DNA of 64,000 nt from Microcoleus sp. FACHB-672 (GCF_014695725.1 NZ_JACJOU010000006.1:124001-188000), one strand, 5' to 3'. Positions 9,183-16,246 are shown, counted from the stretch's first letter. Numbers and translations: made by a program. The notes: generated by a model not told the origin, from the letters alone.

Positions 9183-9905
9183 ATGACTCTCAAAGCAGTT
9201 TTATTTGATTTCAACGGTGTCATTATCAATGATGAGCCAATCCACAAGCAGCTAATTGAGCAGCTATTGATTGAAGAAAACCTGCGACCTAAGCGAGGGG
9301 AGTTCCGGCAGTTTTGTTTGGGACGCAGTGATCGCGCTTGTATTAACGAGTTATTCGCCTCACGCGGGCGAGTTCTAAGTGAGGGCTACTTAACTCAACT
9401 CATTGTCCGTAAGGCGCAAGCTTATCAGCAACACCTGGAAACACTGGAAACTTTGCCGATCTATCCGGGGTTGGAAGACTTTATTTTCAAATTGCAAGCT
9501 GCCGGCTTGAAAATGGGGGTGGTTAGCGGGGCGTTGCGGGTAGAGATTGAATCCGTTTTAAACCGCGCTCAACTAGCACAGCATTTTCCCGTAATTGTAG
9601 CGGGAGACGATATCACAACCAGCAAACCCGAACCCGATGGATATCTGCTGGCAGTGGAACGCTTAAACCAGCAGTATCCGGAACTTGACCTTAAACCTTG
9701 GGAGTGTCTAGCCATTGAAGATACGCCGGCAGGAATTCAGGCGGCTTACCATGCCAGTATGCAAGTGGTTGGAGTGGCGAATACTTATCCCTTTCATATG
9801 CTCCAGCGCCAAGCAAGCTGGACGGTGGATTATCTGGCCGACTTGGAACTAGATCGGGTGCAGCAGGACTATGAGCAAGCGATGATTGAACAAAAAGCCG
9901 GATAG
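9183..9905 (+). CDS. HAD-superfamily hydrolase (beta-phosphoglucomutase-like subfamily)
   Basis: The 240-aa product starts with the HAD motif I in LFDFNGVIINDEP. The first Asp is at residue 9, but the usual DxD second Asp is replaced by Asn (DFN). Motif II is in MGVVSGALR, the motif III Lys is in TTSKPEPDGYLLA, and motif IV is in CLAIEDTPAGIQAA. The helical cap between motifs I and II fits the beta-PGM/phosphatase subfamily. DxN variants are known among cyanobacterial members. The likely role is sugar-phosphate hydrolysis or isomerisation. It is the last gene before the tRNA. Confidence 0.85.
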   Translation: MTLKAVLFDFNGVIINDEPIHKQLIEQLLIEENLRPKRGEFRQFCLGRSDRACINELFASRGRVLSEGYLTQLIVRKAQAYQQHLETLETLPIYPGLEDFIFKLQAAGLKMGVVSGALRVEIESVLNRAQLAQHFPVIVAGDDITTSKPEPDGYLLAVERLNQQYPELDLKPWECLAIEDTPAGIQAAYHASMQVVGVANTYPFHMLQRQASWTVDYLADLELDRVQQDYEQAMIEQKAG

Positions 9906-10022
9906 GCCGGCTCGTGATTTTCAAGTTGAGAGCTGAGATTTGCAATAAATTCACACACAGTCCCCTTGGTTAGTGCTAAGATGGTTTAGGCACGAAATCA
10001 CGCGTGCCGGTTTCGTTTGTAA

Positions 10023-10095
10023 GGGGAATTAGCTCAGCTGGTAGAGCGCTGCGATCGCACCGCAGAGGTCAGGGATTCGAGTTCCCTATTCTCCA
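10023..10095 (+). tRNA. tRNA-Ala(CGC), integration target
   Basis: A complete cloverleaf of 73 nt is visible. The acceptor stem GGGGAAT pairs with ATTCTCC and contains the G3-U70 pair that specifies alanine. The D arm is AGCTCAGCTGGTAGAGC. The anticodon stem CTGCG/CGCAG carries loop ATCGCAC, giving anticodon CGC. The T arm contains GGATTCGAGTTCC-type bases. CCA is not fully encoded. The 3' half (from 10054) is also the left attachment sequence of the downstream element, so the element restores an intact tRNA. Confidence 0.96.
10054..10095 (+). repeat. attL (42-bp tRNA-derived direct repeat)
   Basis: This segment runs from inside the anticodon loop to the discriminator base of tRNA-Ala. It is identical over 42 nt to 28564-28605. 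The bases just outside differ (GCG before here, ACT before the right copy), which defines the limit of identity. Tyrosine integrases commonly cross over in the anticodon or T loop of tRNAs. Confidence 0.95.
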
Positions 10096-10101
10096 CTTTT
10101 T

Positions 10102-11262
10102 TTGATGGTGCTCTATCTGGCTGAAGCGCTAAAGAGTGGCAGAGAATTGGCAGAAGATTTTAATAAGCAAGTTCGCGTGATATGCGATCGCGGTCGGTTG
10201 ATGCTTCGCTTCACGACCGGGGGACGGCGCTATCGGTTTTACTTACGGCTCCCAGACTCAAAACAGAATCGCAGGCTAGCGGAAGCCAAGGCAACACAGA
10301 TCGAGTGGGATATACGCTCTAATAATTTTGACCCTACCTTAGAGAAGTATCAGCCCCAGCTAAAAAAGGAAGTTACCGTGATCGCAATTCCTCCCCGGTC
10401 TGTGACTCAACTTTTCCAAGAATTTTCTGAGCACAAAGCGAAAGCGGTAGACCGGCGCACCCTTGAAAAGTACCGCGCCCTTGAGAGCCGGCTCTCTCAA
10501 TTTTTTGGCGATCACGTCGCAGAGCTGGGGGAAGCAGCCGCACTGAAATTTATTGAGTTTCTAAAGGATCACCAGCAGCCGCGCACAATTAAGGATCGGC
10601 TTTCAATCCTTAACGCTTGCTGGCAGTGGGCGTGTAAGGCTGGCAAGGTGAGCCATAATCCTTGGAAAGAGATTTGCTTTAAAACACCTCCAAAGCAACA
10701 GCCGCGCCCTTTTACCCGTGCTGAGATATTGGCAATCCTTGAAGCTTTTAAGACTGGCAGTTATAGCCATTACGCGAATTATGTAGAATTTTTATTCCTT
10801 ACAGGAACGCGAACGGCTGAGGCGATCGGTTTACGCTGGCGGCACGTCGCTGATGATTTTTCCTCTATCTGGATTGGGGAATCTATCACCAGGGGCGGAA
10901 AGCAGAAGTCTACCAAAACCAACAGAGACAGAGTTTTCCCGTGTAATACACGGCTGGCTCAATTTCTTGAGGCAATCAAACCGGCAACCGCTCAGGCTGA
11001 CGATCTAGTTTTCCCCGCTCCCAACGGGAATCCGATTAGTGATAACAATTTTTGTAAGCGAGCGTGGGCTAAGTCGTTAGAGGTGGCGGGTGTACCTTAT
11101 CGGAAACCATACAACACAAGACATACTTTTATCTCGCACTGCCTTGCCGGCGGCATGAATCCTGTAGAACTGGCAGCGGTCACAGGGCACGATGTTCAGA
11201 CCTTATATCGGAGTTATGCCGGTGTTGTTAGCAGTCGCCCCAAGATTCCCACTATTTTTTAG
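10102..11262 (+). CDS. Tyrosine recombinase integrase of the element
   Basis: The 386-aa product has the tyrosine-recombinase catalytic set: Arg237 in FLTGTRTAEAIGLRW, Arg340 in the YNTRHTFISHC box, His363 in VTGHD, and the nucleophile Tyr372 in LYRSYAG. An N-terminal arm-binding region and a core-binding SAM-like domain precede them. It would catalyse integration into and excision from tRNA-Ala. The frame opens with TTG-ATG-GTG only 6 nt after the tRNA, leaving no room for a promoter in the integrated state. It is therefore probably read from the tRNA transcript, or from a different promoter in the excised circle. Confidence 0.93.
   Translation: MMVLYLAEALKSGRELAEDFNKQVRVICDRGRLMLRFTTGGRRYRFYLRLPDSKQNRRLAEAKATQIEWDIRSNNFDPTLEKYQPQLKKEVTVIAIPPRSVTQLFQEFSEHKAKAVDRRTLEKYRALESRLSQFFGDHVAELGEAAALKFIEFLKDHQQPRTIKDRLSILNACWQWACKAGKVSHNPWKEICFKTPPKQQPRPFTRAEILAILEAFKTGSYSHYANYVEFLFLTGTRTAEAIGLRWRHVADDFSSIWIGESITRGGKQKSTKTNRDRVFPCNTRLAQFLEAIKPATAQADDLVFPAPNGNPISDNNFCKRAWAKSLEVAGVPYRKPYNTRHTFISHCLAGGMNPVELAAVTGHDVQTLYRSYAGVVSSRPKIPTIF
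10137..10160 (+). promoter_or_regulatory. Left pair of putative integrase arm-type sites
   Basis: Two adjacent near-copies, TGGCAGAGAAT and TGGCAGAAGATTT, lie within the start of the integrase gene. The same motif (consensus TTGGCAGAGGATTT) recurs three times at 28483-28518 and once inverted at 28381-28392, near the other end. Short repeats near both att sites are typical of arm-type binding sites, but these also encode protein here. Confidence 0.4.
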
Positions 11263-11272
11263 TTAATCGCAT

Positions 11273-12091
11273 TCATTCGGCAACATCACAAAAAATACCG
11301 CAATCCCAGCTTTTAATTTTCCCGCCCTTAGTCTCTGGGGAAAGTTCGTCCAAGAAAATTCGTTCTCCCTTGACCTTGACTAATTTGCAACCTATCTTTC
11401 TGGATTGCTTGGCCCTTGCGGCATAAATTTCCGGAAAATGTTGTCTCACCAAATTCCAGTAAGTAGGCGATTCAGACTTTGGGCAACCAATACAATTCGC
11501 ATTAGGAAAGTTCAGTAAGTAAATGTAGGGCAGCTTGATGCCGGCATCCATTACAATCCCAAAGCAGTCTTCTTTTGACAATCCTAAATTAATTAAGACT
11601 GGCAAAAGGTCATCCCGCTCCTCTGCCATTAATCGCAAGTGCCTTAACCTTTCTTCGGCGGTAAAACCCATTACAAGATAGTGACTAAGGTGGGTAGCTT
11701 CAAACTGATACCGAGCGATTTTTTTGAGCTGGGCCGTGCAAGGTGCACCATGAGGACTGCTCATAAATTTTTCTTTCTCCCAGACCTCTACCGCGCTACA
11801 GTTCGGATACTTGCTATTGGTGGCGCTTAGAATTTCTACGCCTAGCCATTCCTGAACATCCAGCAAAAATCTTTTATTGTCCTCATGCTCCTCTTTGACC
11901 GGGTTGTTTACTACGAGGATTTTATTGTTCTTTCCATACAGCTCTATAGTTTTCTTCGCAGCGACAGCGCTAGCAACACCACAGGAAAACCAGACAGTGA
12001 TCGTCTTATTAGTCAGCCTTGGCAGCTCAAAAGTAGGCACGTAATCAAATAGAGGTAACTGAACAGAATTATTCTGCTTTAGTGTATTCAT
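11273..12091 (-). CDS. PAPS reductase-family (PP-loop) protein
   Basis: The roughly 272-aa product belongs to the adenine-nucleotide alpha-hydrolase/PAPS reductase superfamily. It has a degenerate PP-loop in VWFSCGVASAV, a downstream NPVKEEHEDN strand, and a C-terminal cluster with CIGCP that could bind a metal or FeS centre. Family members activate substrates by adenylation, for example in sulfate reduction, tRNA thiolation and DNA phosphorothioation (DndC). Phages and plasmids often carry such proteins. The ATG at 12091 lies 4 nt after the upstream gene's stop; an in-frame start at 12142 would overlap that gene. Confidence 0.75.
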   Translation of the reverse strand: MNTLKQNNSVQLPLFDYVPTFELPRLTNKTITVWFSCGVASAVAAKKTIELYGKNNKILVVNNPVKEEHEDNKRFLLDVQEWLGVEILSATNSKYPNCSAVEVWEKEKFMSSPHGAPCTAQLKKIARYQFEATHLSHYLVMGFTAEERLRHLRLMAEERDDLLPVLINLGLSKEDCFGIVMDAGIKLPYIYLLNFPNANCIGCPKSESPTYWNLVRQHFPEIYAARAKQSRKIGCKLVKVKGERIFLDELSPETKGGKIKSWDCGIFCDVAE

Positions 12092-12095
12092 TTTT

Positions 12096-12617
12096 TTAAA
12101 ACCCAAAAGCACGCTGTGAATCTGATTCCTGAAGTTCTGCAAATTCTGAAAGTGCTTGCTTCTTCCTGCCGTCTAACGCTGCCTGTGATTCCTGCTTTCT
12201 AATCGCTATTTCTCGCTCGTCATTATGAGTGCGATCCTTCACACCGGGAGCAGTTAACCTAGTGGTTAAGGTCTTGAAATCAATGATGCGGCGATAATTG
12301 TTTTTGGCAACTTCCTTCCAATCTTCCCTTGAAATCTTATCAAGTTCACCGCAAATTTCTACAGTGAGTCTGAAGTCTAAATCATCTTTAAGGTGCTCCC
12401 ACTTATTTGCCTCATAGCAGCCACGCCGCTGGCAAACCGGCAATAAATTTCTCTCGTAGTTGTAGCCATCAATCACCAATCGGGCAAGGGAAGCGGCAAC
12501 TATTCCCCGGTCTTCACAACAAAAACAGCGCCAGTTGGGCTGCCAGATTTGTTCTGTATAGTCAGGACAATCCTGCCGGCGATTGTACGCCGGTTCCAAT
12601 TTGGGTAAATTTTTCAT
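12096..12617 (-). CDS. Cys-rich hypothetical protein of the element
   Basis: The 173-aa product has an N-terminal cysteine set, RCFCCEDRG, followed about 30 residues later by CQRRGC, which could form a zinc site. The C-terminal half is highly charged and helical, with NDEREIAIRKQES and RKKQALSEFAEL. It lies between the wHTH gene and the PP-loop gene in a compact minus-strand run, so a replication or DNA-processing accessory role is plausible. I do not recognise a family. Confidence 0.65.
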   Translation of the reverse strand: MKNLPKLEPAYNRRQDCPDYTEQIWQPNWRCFCCEDRGIVAASLARLVIDGYNYERNLLPVCQRRGCYEANKWEHLKDDLDFRLTVEICGELDKISREDWKEVAKNNYRRIIDFKTLTTRLTAPGVKDRTHNDEREIAIRKQESQAALDGRKKQALSEFAELQESDSQRAFGF

Positions 12618-12626
12618 GGTTGAGTT

Positions 12627-12878
12627 TTAGTTGGTTAGTTCGTAGCGACCTTGTTTGAACTTCACTAAGCGCTCACGCTCCAAAGCAACAATTACGGCTA
12701 AGGCATGGCGAGACGGAATGTTTAATTTGCTGCCCAATTCATCAGCAGTTGTGCTTCCCATCAAGGCGATCGCATTAAGAGCCGGCTTCTGATAAGGGTT
12801 GGTGTTGAAATCCCGATTTATGCCAGCACGGCTATCAAAAAGCGCATCGTTTGACTTTTTGCCGTAGTTCATGCCCAT
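12627..12878 (-). CDS. Small winged-helix-like DNA-binding protein
   Basis: The 83-aa product contains a helix-turn-helix-like stretch, TTADELGSKLNIPSRHALAVIVALERERLVKFKQGRYEL, matching winged-helix proteins with a 'Y-L' wing. The ATG at 12878 overlaps the stop of the upstream 270-aa gene as TGATG and has GGAGG 7 nt before it, so the two are translationally coupled. A longer upstream start is possible but less well placed. The likely role is a regulator or partner of the replication protein. Confidence 0.65.
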   Translation of the reverse strand: MGMNYGKKSNDALFDSRAGINRDFNTNPYQKPALNAIALMGSTTADELGSKLNIPSRHALAVIVALERERLVKFKQGRYELTN

Positions 12879-13690
12879 CAGCTTGCCTCCTCTAGCCATC
12901 CAGCGGCACGCGCCCAATCGAAGAATAATTTTCGCTCGGCACGCTCGGCAGAGGAACCGGCAGCGGAAATAAACGGGAAATAGCCTTCATTGACGATTTG
13001 AGCCGTCCAGTCTGCGCGGCGCGGGTGATTCTCCCAAACTTGACTTTGAGGGGATTGCTGGGGCTTACCTTCTGCCTTTGCCCATTGCCGTGCTAAATCC
13101 TCGAAATTGCGTTCGATCCACCGTCGTGGAAGTTTGGGAGGTTTGGGCAAGTCCTCCGCTGCCTTATTGGCAAAATTTAAAAATTTCTCTCTCTCGCTTT
13201 CAGAGAGAGATTTGAAAAAAGTCTGATAAGAAGATTGATAAGAATATGAGGGGTTTTTGGGTTCCTCACTGGGTAAGGCTTTGAGGGGTGTCGCTGTCTC
13301 ATCGGTGAGACTGGGTGTCTCATCGGTGAGACTGGGTGTCTCATCGGTGAGACTGGGTGTCTCATCGGTGAGACTGGGTGTCTCATCGGTGAGACTGGGT
13401 GTCTCATCGGTGAGACTGTCAGCAGGTTGACGCTTTAGCTCGACTACTAAGCCGCTGGGGGCTTCCCATTCAATCAACCCTTTAGCACTTAGTTGTTCAA
13501 TCGCACGGTAAAAAGAAGCGCGGCTAATGCCCAGTAACTCTGTAATTTCTTTCTGGTGAAGGGTTACTTTCCACCCTGCTTTCATGCGGATTCGGAAATA
13601 GTAATAAAGTAGGGCTGTAGAGGTTAACCACCCATCTTTATGGTGGTTAATTGCTTCTTCAAGCGTGATTCTGTAGTGCTGTTGAGTCAT
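12878..13690 (-). CDS. Winged-helix replication-like protein with internal iteron repeats
   Basis: The roughly 270-aa product has an N-terminal winged helix: a KVTLHQKEITELLGIS / RASFYRAIEQLSAKGLIEWE segment of MarR/DnaD style. Next comes a hexamer repeat, SLTDET x6 (residues about 91-131), then a charged C-terminal domain rich in Trp. The layout (N-terminal DNA-binding domain, in-gene repeats, C-terminal domain) resembles lambdoid O-type initiators, which carry their origin iterons inside their own gene. The ATG at 13690 lies just past a strong palindrome. An in-frame start at 13801 would overlap the previous gene. No Shine-Dalgarno is evident. Confidence 0.65.
   Translation of the reverse strand: MTQQHYRITLEEAINHHKDGWLTSTALLYYYFRIRMKAGWKVTLHQKEITELLGISRASFYRAIEQLSAKGLIEWEAPSGLVVELKRQPADSLTDETPSLTDETPSLTDETPSLTDETPSLTDETPSLTDETATPLKALPSEEPKNPSYSYQSSYQTFFKSLSESEREKFLNFANKAAEDLPKPPKLPRRWIERNFEDLARQWAKAEGKPQQSPQSQVWENHPRRADWTAQIVNEGYFPFISAAGSSAERAERKLFFDWARAAGWLEEAS
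13297..13418. repeat. Iteron-like 21-bp tandem repeats, five full and one partial
   Basis: Perfect units TCTCATCGGTGAGACTGGGTG follow each other without a single base change, including synonymous positions. Each unit contains the small palindrome CTCA-TCGG-TGAG. They encode the SLTDET repeat of the replication-like protein. The length is close to the 18-22 bp of known origin iterons. Confidence 0.95.
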
Positions 13691-13710
13691 AATTATTAGA
13701 GGGAGAGAGT

Positions 13711-13747
13711 CACCTATATAGACCGCTGCCAACGGTTTATATAGGTG
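13711..13747. promoter_or_regulatory. 37-bp palindrome upstream of the replication-like gene
   Basis: Arms of 15 bp (CACCTATATAGACCG and CGGTTTATATAGGTG) match at 14 of 15 positions around a 7-nt centre (CTGCCAA). It lies 20 nt before the ATG at 13690 and just after the 60-aa gene. There is no T-tract, so an operator or a replication hairpin is more likely than a terminator. Confidence 0.8.
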
Positions 13748-13760
13748 AAGGTGTCTAAAG

Positions 13761-13943
13761 TTAGTTAGCGGACTGTTCGGGGCGGATGTCAAAGCCTTCA
13801 CTGAGGAGAACCCAGCGCTCTATTTTTCTGGTAATCTCCTCACGGTCTAGCCCTGAGTAGCCCGTGCAACCCTTGCTTTTGGCGTATTGCTTGAGCTGCT
13901 TTAGGGTCATGGATGAAAGATCAGGATAATTGGGTCTATTCAT
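13761..13943 (-). CDS. Small SAP/Rho-N-like protein
   Basis: The 60-aa product contains MTLKQLKQYAKSKGCTGYS followed by an EITRKIERW helix. This is the SAP/Rho-N type of short helical nucleic-acid-binding motif, seen also at the N-terminus of the 247-aa gene later in this element. It overlaps the upstream gene by one base (ATG and TGA share A), suggesting coupled translation. The likely role is a DNA-binding accessory. Confidence 0.6.
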   Translation of the reverse strand: MNRPNYPDLSSMTLKQLKQYAKSKGCTGYSGLDREEITRKIERWVLLSEGFDIRPEQSAN

Positions 13944-14374
13944 TAGAAAGGAATCTCATTCAGCGGTGTTTCGGTGGGGAAGATTAACGGTCTGGCTACT
14001 GGGAGTAGCATTGAAATTGCCTGTTGAATTGCTTCGGATTTCTGCCGATGAGTGCCATTTACAGAAACTTGGCTTAACCCTTCACAGATATTGAAAGCGA
14101 GCTGCCTGTAGGTAGTAATATCTTTCTGCAACCTTCCGATGGTTTCTTTATCTTCCTTTGTAAAAGTCTGCTGCATTTGAGCGGCACATCTCCCCAAAAT
14201 TTCTTTCTCCGATTCCTCTAATTCTTCAAAAGGTTGTGTAGAAAATAACTGTCTGTTTTCTACGAGTTCATACCAGCCTCTAAGGGTTGTATGTAGCTGT
14301 TTGCCCAATTCCTGCCGCTTTGCTGTAAGGTTTCTTCTCGCTAACTCAAGTGCTGGGGTAAGGTCTTTAGTCAT
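13943..14374 (-). CDS. Coiled-coil hypothetical protein
   Basis: The 143-aa product is helical and charged, with heptad-like stretches such as LELARRNLTAKRQELGKQL and KEDKETIGRLQKDI. It has no signal peptide, membrane span or motif I can name. It is sandwiched by overlaps: 8 nt with the gene before and one base with the gene after. It is therefore part of a four- to seven-gene minus-strand operon that includes the replication-like protein. Confidence 0.6.
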   Translation of the reverse strand: MTKDLTPALELARRNLTAKRQELGKQLHTTLRGWYELVENRQLFSTQPFEELEESEKEILGRCAAQMQQTFTKEDKETIGRLQKDITTYRQLAFNICEGLSQVSVNGTHRQKSEAIQQAISMLLPVARPLIFPTETPLNEIPF

Positions 14375-14762
14375 GGCTACTCTCTTCTAGTGGGTCTATC
14401 CCGTGTTCGCCGGCAGCTAACTTAAATTGCTCCAGGGCTAAATGTTCGGCTTCCTCTAGGCAAGTTGCTTCGACGGTCACCGGCGTAATTATCTCGGTGA
14501 TGATGTTGATCGTGAATTCTTGCTTCTGAGGCTGATCGGCAAATATTTTTTGAATATCGGATATCTCATCGATGAGTTCTTTTTCGGTTGCCGGCTCTCG
14601 CTTTGGCTCTGGTGCGATGGATTCTTCTGTAAGCTTGCCCTTAGCGATTGCTAGGGCTGTAGCCAATCTTTCTGGCTCTGGGGCTTCTGAGGAAAGGTAA
14701 GCGGTCAGCCCATCCATAAAAGCGGTCATCTCTTCCTGCGAAAGTGGGTCACTCATTCTCAA
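14367..14762 (-). CDS. Acidic hypothetical protein, first gene of the left operon
   Basis: The 131-aa product is strongly acidic (EEMTAFMDG, APEPERLATAL, EEAEHLALEQF) with no recognised motif. It is the promoter-proximal gene of the minus-strand operon, divergent from the XRE repressor. A short acidic first gene in such a position is often an early or anti-repressor-type protein, but nothing in the sequence proves that. Confidence 0.55.
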   Translation of the reverse strand: MRMSDPLSQEEMTAFMDGLTAYLSSEAPEPERLATALAIAKGKLTEESIAPEPKREPATEKELIDEISDIQKIFADQPQKQEFTINIITEIITPVTVEATCLEEAEHLALEQFKLAAGEHGIDPLEESSHD

Positions 14763-15165
14763 TTCCTTATGTAAGAAACTGGGGCGGATGTGCCCCAGCG
14801 TATTAATCCTCTTAATTGCAAAAACCCTATTTACTTGAGGCGTGGTTAGCTACATAAACCCTCCTAGGTAAGTGGATACTTTCGGGCGGACTCAACCGTG
14901 AGGGGTAACTCCCCTGTGACAAGCTCAGCCATTCCTTATAAGCTGTTTTCCTCTTGAGTAAATCCGTCTCTAGCTTCCCTGCGACACTGCGACTTAAAAG
15001 GCTTTGCTGGTGCCGGTTTACTCAATTTTGGTAACTCTCTGGTGAGAGGATATGGACAGACCCCCGCCCGGTGCAAGGAAAAGGGTCTGTCCACTTTTGT
15101 ATCTACCAACTAACGCTAATCGCTTGCGGTTAACGCTTGCGCTTAGCGTTACCTTCCTGTATATT
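14763..15165. promoter_or_regulatory. Divergent early control region
   Basis: A 400-nt gene-free region lies between the left operon and the XRE regulator. It contains a perfect 11-bp inverted repeat (TGGACAGACCC 15053-15063 / GGGTCTGTCCA 15083-15093). It also holds an operator-like cluster (15111-15151) with TAACGCTAA, a second TAACGCT, and TTAGCGTTA. A short GGGG/CCCC stem-loop near 14901-14915 is also visible. This is the layout of a lysogeny switch. Confidence 0.7.
15111..15151. promoter_or_regulatory. Operator-like repeats before the XRE gene
   Basis: TAACGCTAA at 15111-15119 is the exact reverse complement of TTAGCGTTA at 15143-15151, and a further TAACGCT half-site lies at 15131-15137. 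The cluster ends 14 nt before the regulator's ATG, where it would allow self-repression and control of the divergent operon. Confidence 0.65.
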
Positions 15166-15426
15166 ATGACTAAAGAGCCTCAAGGTCAACTAACCCCCGT
15201 GAACCTTCGCAAGAAAGCTGGATTAACCCAAAGAGCCATAGCAGTAGCTCTCGACGTACGAGAATCTACTATCTCGGAGTGGGAAAGAGGGCTTTCTACA
15301 CCGCATCTCCGTCCTTCTCAAGTCAAAAAAATGCTTGAGGTCTATCAATGCTCACTAGACGAGTTGATCGAAGCTTTTGAAGGTCAGGAAGCCGAAGCGG
15401 AGGCACAAACCAATGGAAACGAGTAA
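15166..15426 (+). CDS. XRE-family repressor-like regulator
   Basis: The 86-aa product is an XRE/Cro-CI helix-turn-helix protein: NLRKKAGLTQRAIAVALDVRESTISEWERG is the classical five-helix pattern, with recognition helix VRESTISEWE. It ends with an acidic tail. The ATG at 15166 is chosen because the domain starts right after it; an in-frame ATG at 15052 would place the operator repeats inside the gene. It is probably the maintenance regulator of the element and faces the left operon. Confidence 0.85.
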   Translation: MTKEPQGQLTPVNLRKKAGLTQRAIAVALDVRESTISEWERGLSTPHLRPSQVKKMLEVYQCSLDELIEAFEGQEAEAEAQTNGNE

Positions 15427-15505
15427 CGGAGGTGACAAACAGCAAAAGTCAGATGCAAACAGCTCGAAGTATCTGCCGGTAACTTTACTGAACCTTGAAA
15501 ACTAA
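15413..15505 (+). CDS. Possible 30-aa peptide overlapping the XRE gene end
   Basis: A small frame (METSNGG...) begins inside the last codons of the XRE gene with GGAGG about 10 nt before its ATG and ends at 15505. It is Lys/Ser-rich and short. The overlap and Shine-Dalgarno-like sequence support translation, but nothing else does. Confidence 0.25.
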   Translation: METSNGGDKQQKSDANSSKYLPVTLLNLEN

Positions 15506-15620
15506 ATAACGCACCTCTACGCCTTCCCTGGTCTGAGGTGCAACGTCAAATAAGAAGCCGGTTGCTTTACCCAAAAGTTCAGCGATACTACCGGCAAGCT
15601 TTTCACTAAATGCTGAGACA

Positions 15621-16178
15621 ATGCGGCTAACAAGCATTCAATCAGTATTATTCGTGAAAAGTTCAAACCTTAAAGCGCTCTGGCCTACATGGCTTCCGTA
15701 TCCATCAGCATGGATAGAAGCATTAATCCTTGCCGCAATGATGATTCCCTTGGGGTACAGTCTTCTACAGTCTGCGGTAATAGCAACTGGCGCTGCACTG
15801 ATAACAAACAACCTAGGAATAACGTTCTTTTTCCTAGTAATTGGATACATCTTGCCGTTCGTGGGATTTGCTTACATTCATAGTTATCTCTGGGGAAATA
15901 GCCCTGATAGTTGGCCGAAAAGTCTTCCCGCACCTCGAAGCATCTTTGAAGGTTTCTACGGCCTGAGCAGCAACTTCATTGCCACGCTCGGAGCCTTAAC
16001 CGTTCTCCTGTTTATCATGAATCCGGAGCGAACTTACACCGAAGAAGCCATAGAAGTATTCAGTGCAATATCGGGAACCTTCTGGCTAATTATCGCCGCC
16101 TACCTCTGCCAAGCAAAACGATGGATATGGAAAGGAATGGAGCTGGAGCTACGCAAAAAGCAAAGTTACCGACCGTAA
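15621..16178 (+). CDS. Integral membrane protein of the element
   Basis: The 185-aa product has about four transmembrane helices: around residues 32-52, 60-80, 115-135 and 142-160. It ends with a basic tail (KGMELELRKKQSYRP). It has no recognisable motif. It lies between the repressor and the terminator at 16205, so it could be a separate transcript. Possible roles include superinfection exclusion or a membrane component, but this is only positional inference. Confidence 0.6.
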   Translation: MRLTSIQSVLFVKSSNLKALWPTWLPYPSAWIEALILAAMMIPLGYSLLQSAVIATGAALITNNLGITFFFLVIGYILPFVGFAYIHSYLWGNSPDSWPKSLPAPRSIFEGFYGLSSNFIATLGALTVLLFIMNPERTYTEEAIEVFSAISGTFWLIIAAYLCQAKRWIWKGMELELRKKQSYRP

Positions 16179-16204
16179 ACAATCAAACCAAGAAAAACCA
16201 AAAG

Positions 16205-16228
16205 CCAGGGCTTAGACCCTGGTTTTTT
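16205..16228 (+). terminator. Rho-independent terminator
   Basis: CCAGGG / CCCTGG forms a stem around CTTAGA and is followed directly by six T residues. It sits 27 nt after the membrane protein gene and separates it from the small-gene operon. Confidence 0.85.
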
Positions 16229-16246
16229 ATTGCCCAGATGAGGAGA

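Noticed and set aside
13177-13407. 76-aa MRHPVSP repeat frame
   Set aside because: It is another frame of the same 21-bp repeats and overlaps the replication-like gene entirely.
13297-13418. Possible CRISPR-like array
   Set aside because: Units are contiguous 21-mers without spacers and lie in a coding frame (SLTDET), so this is a tandem repeat, not CRISPR.
15052-15165. Longer XRE start at ATG 15052
   Set aside because: The added 38 residues are low in family similarity and would place the operator repeats inside the gene.
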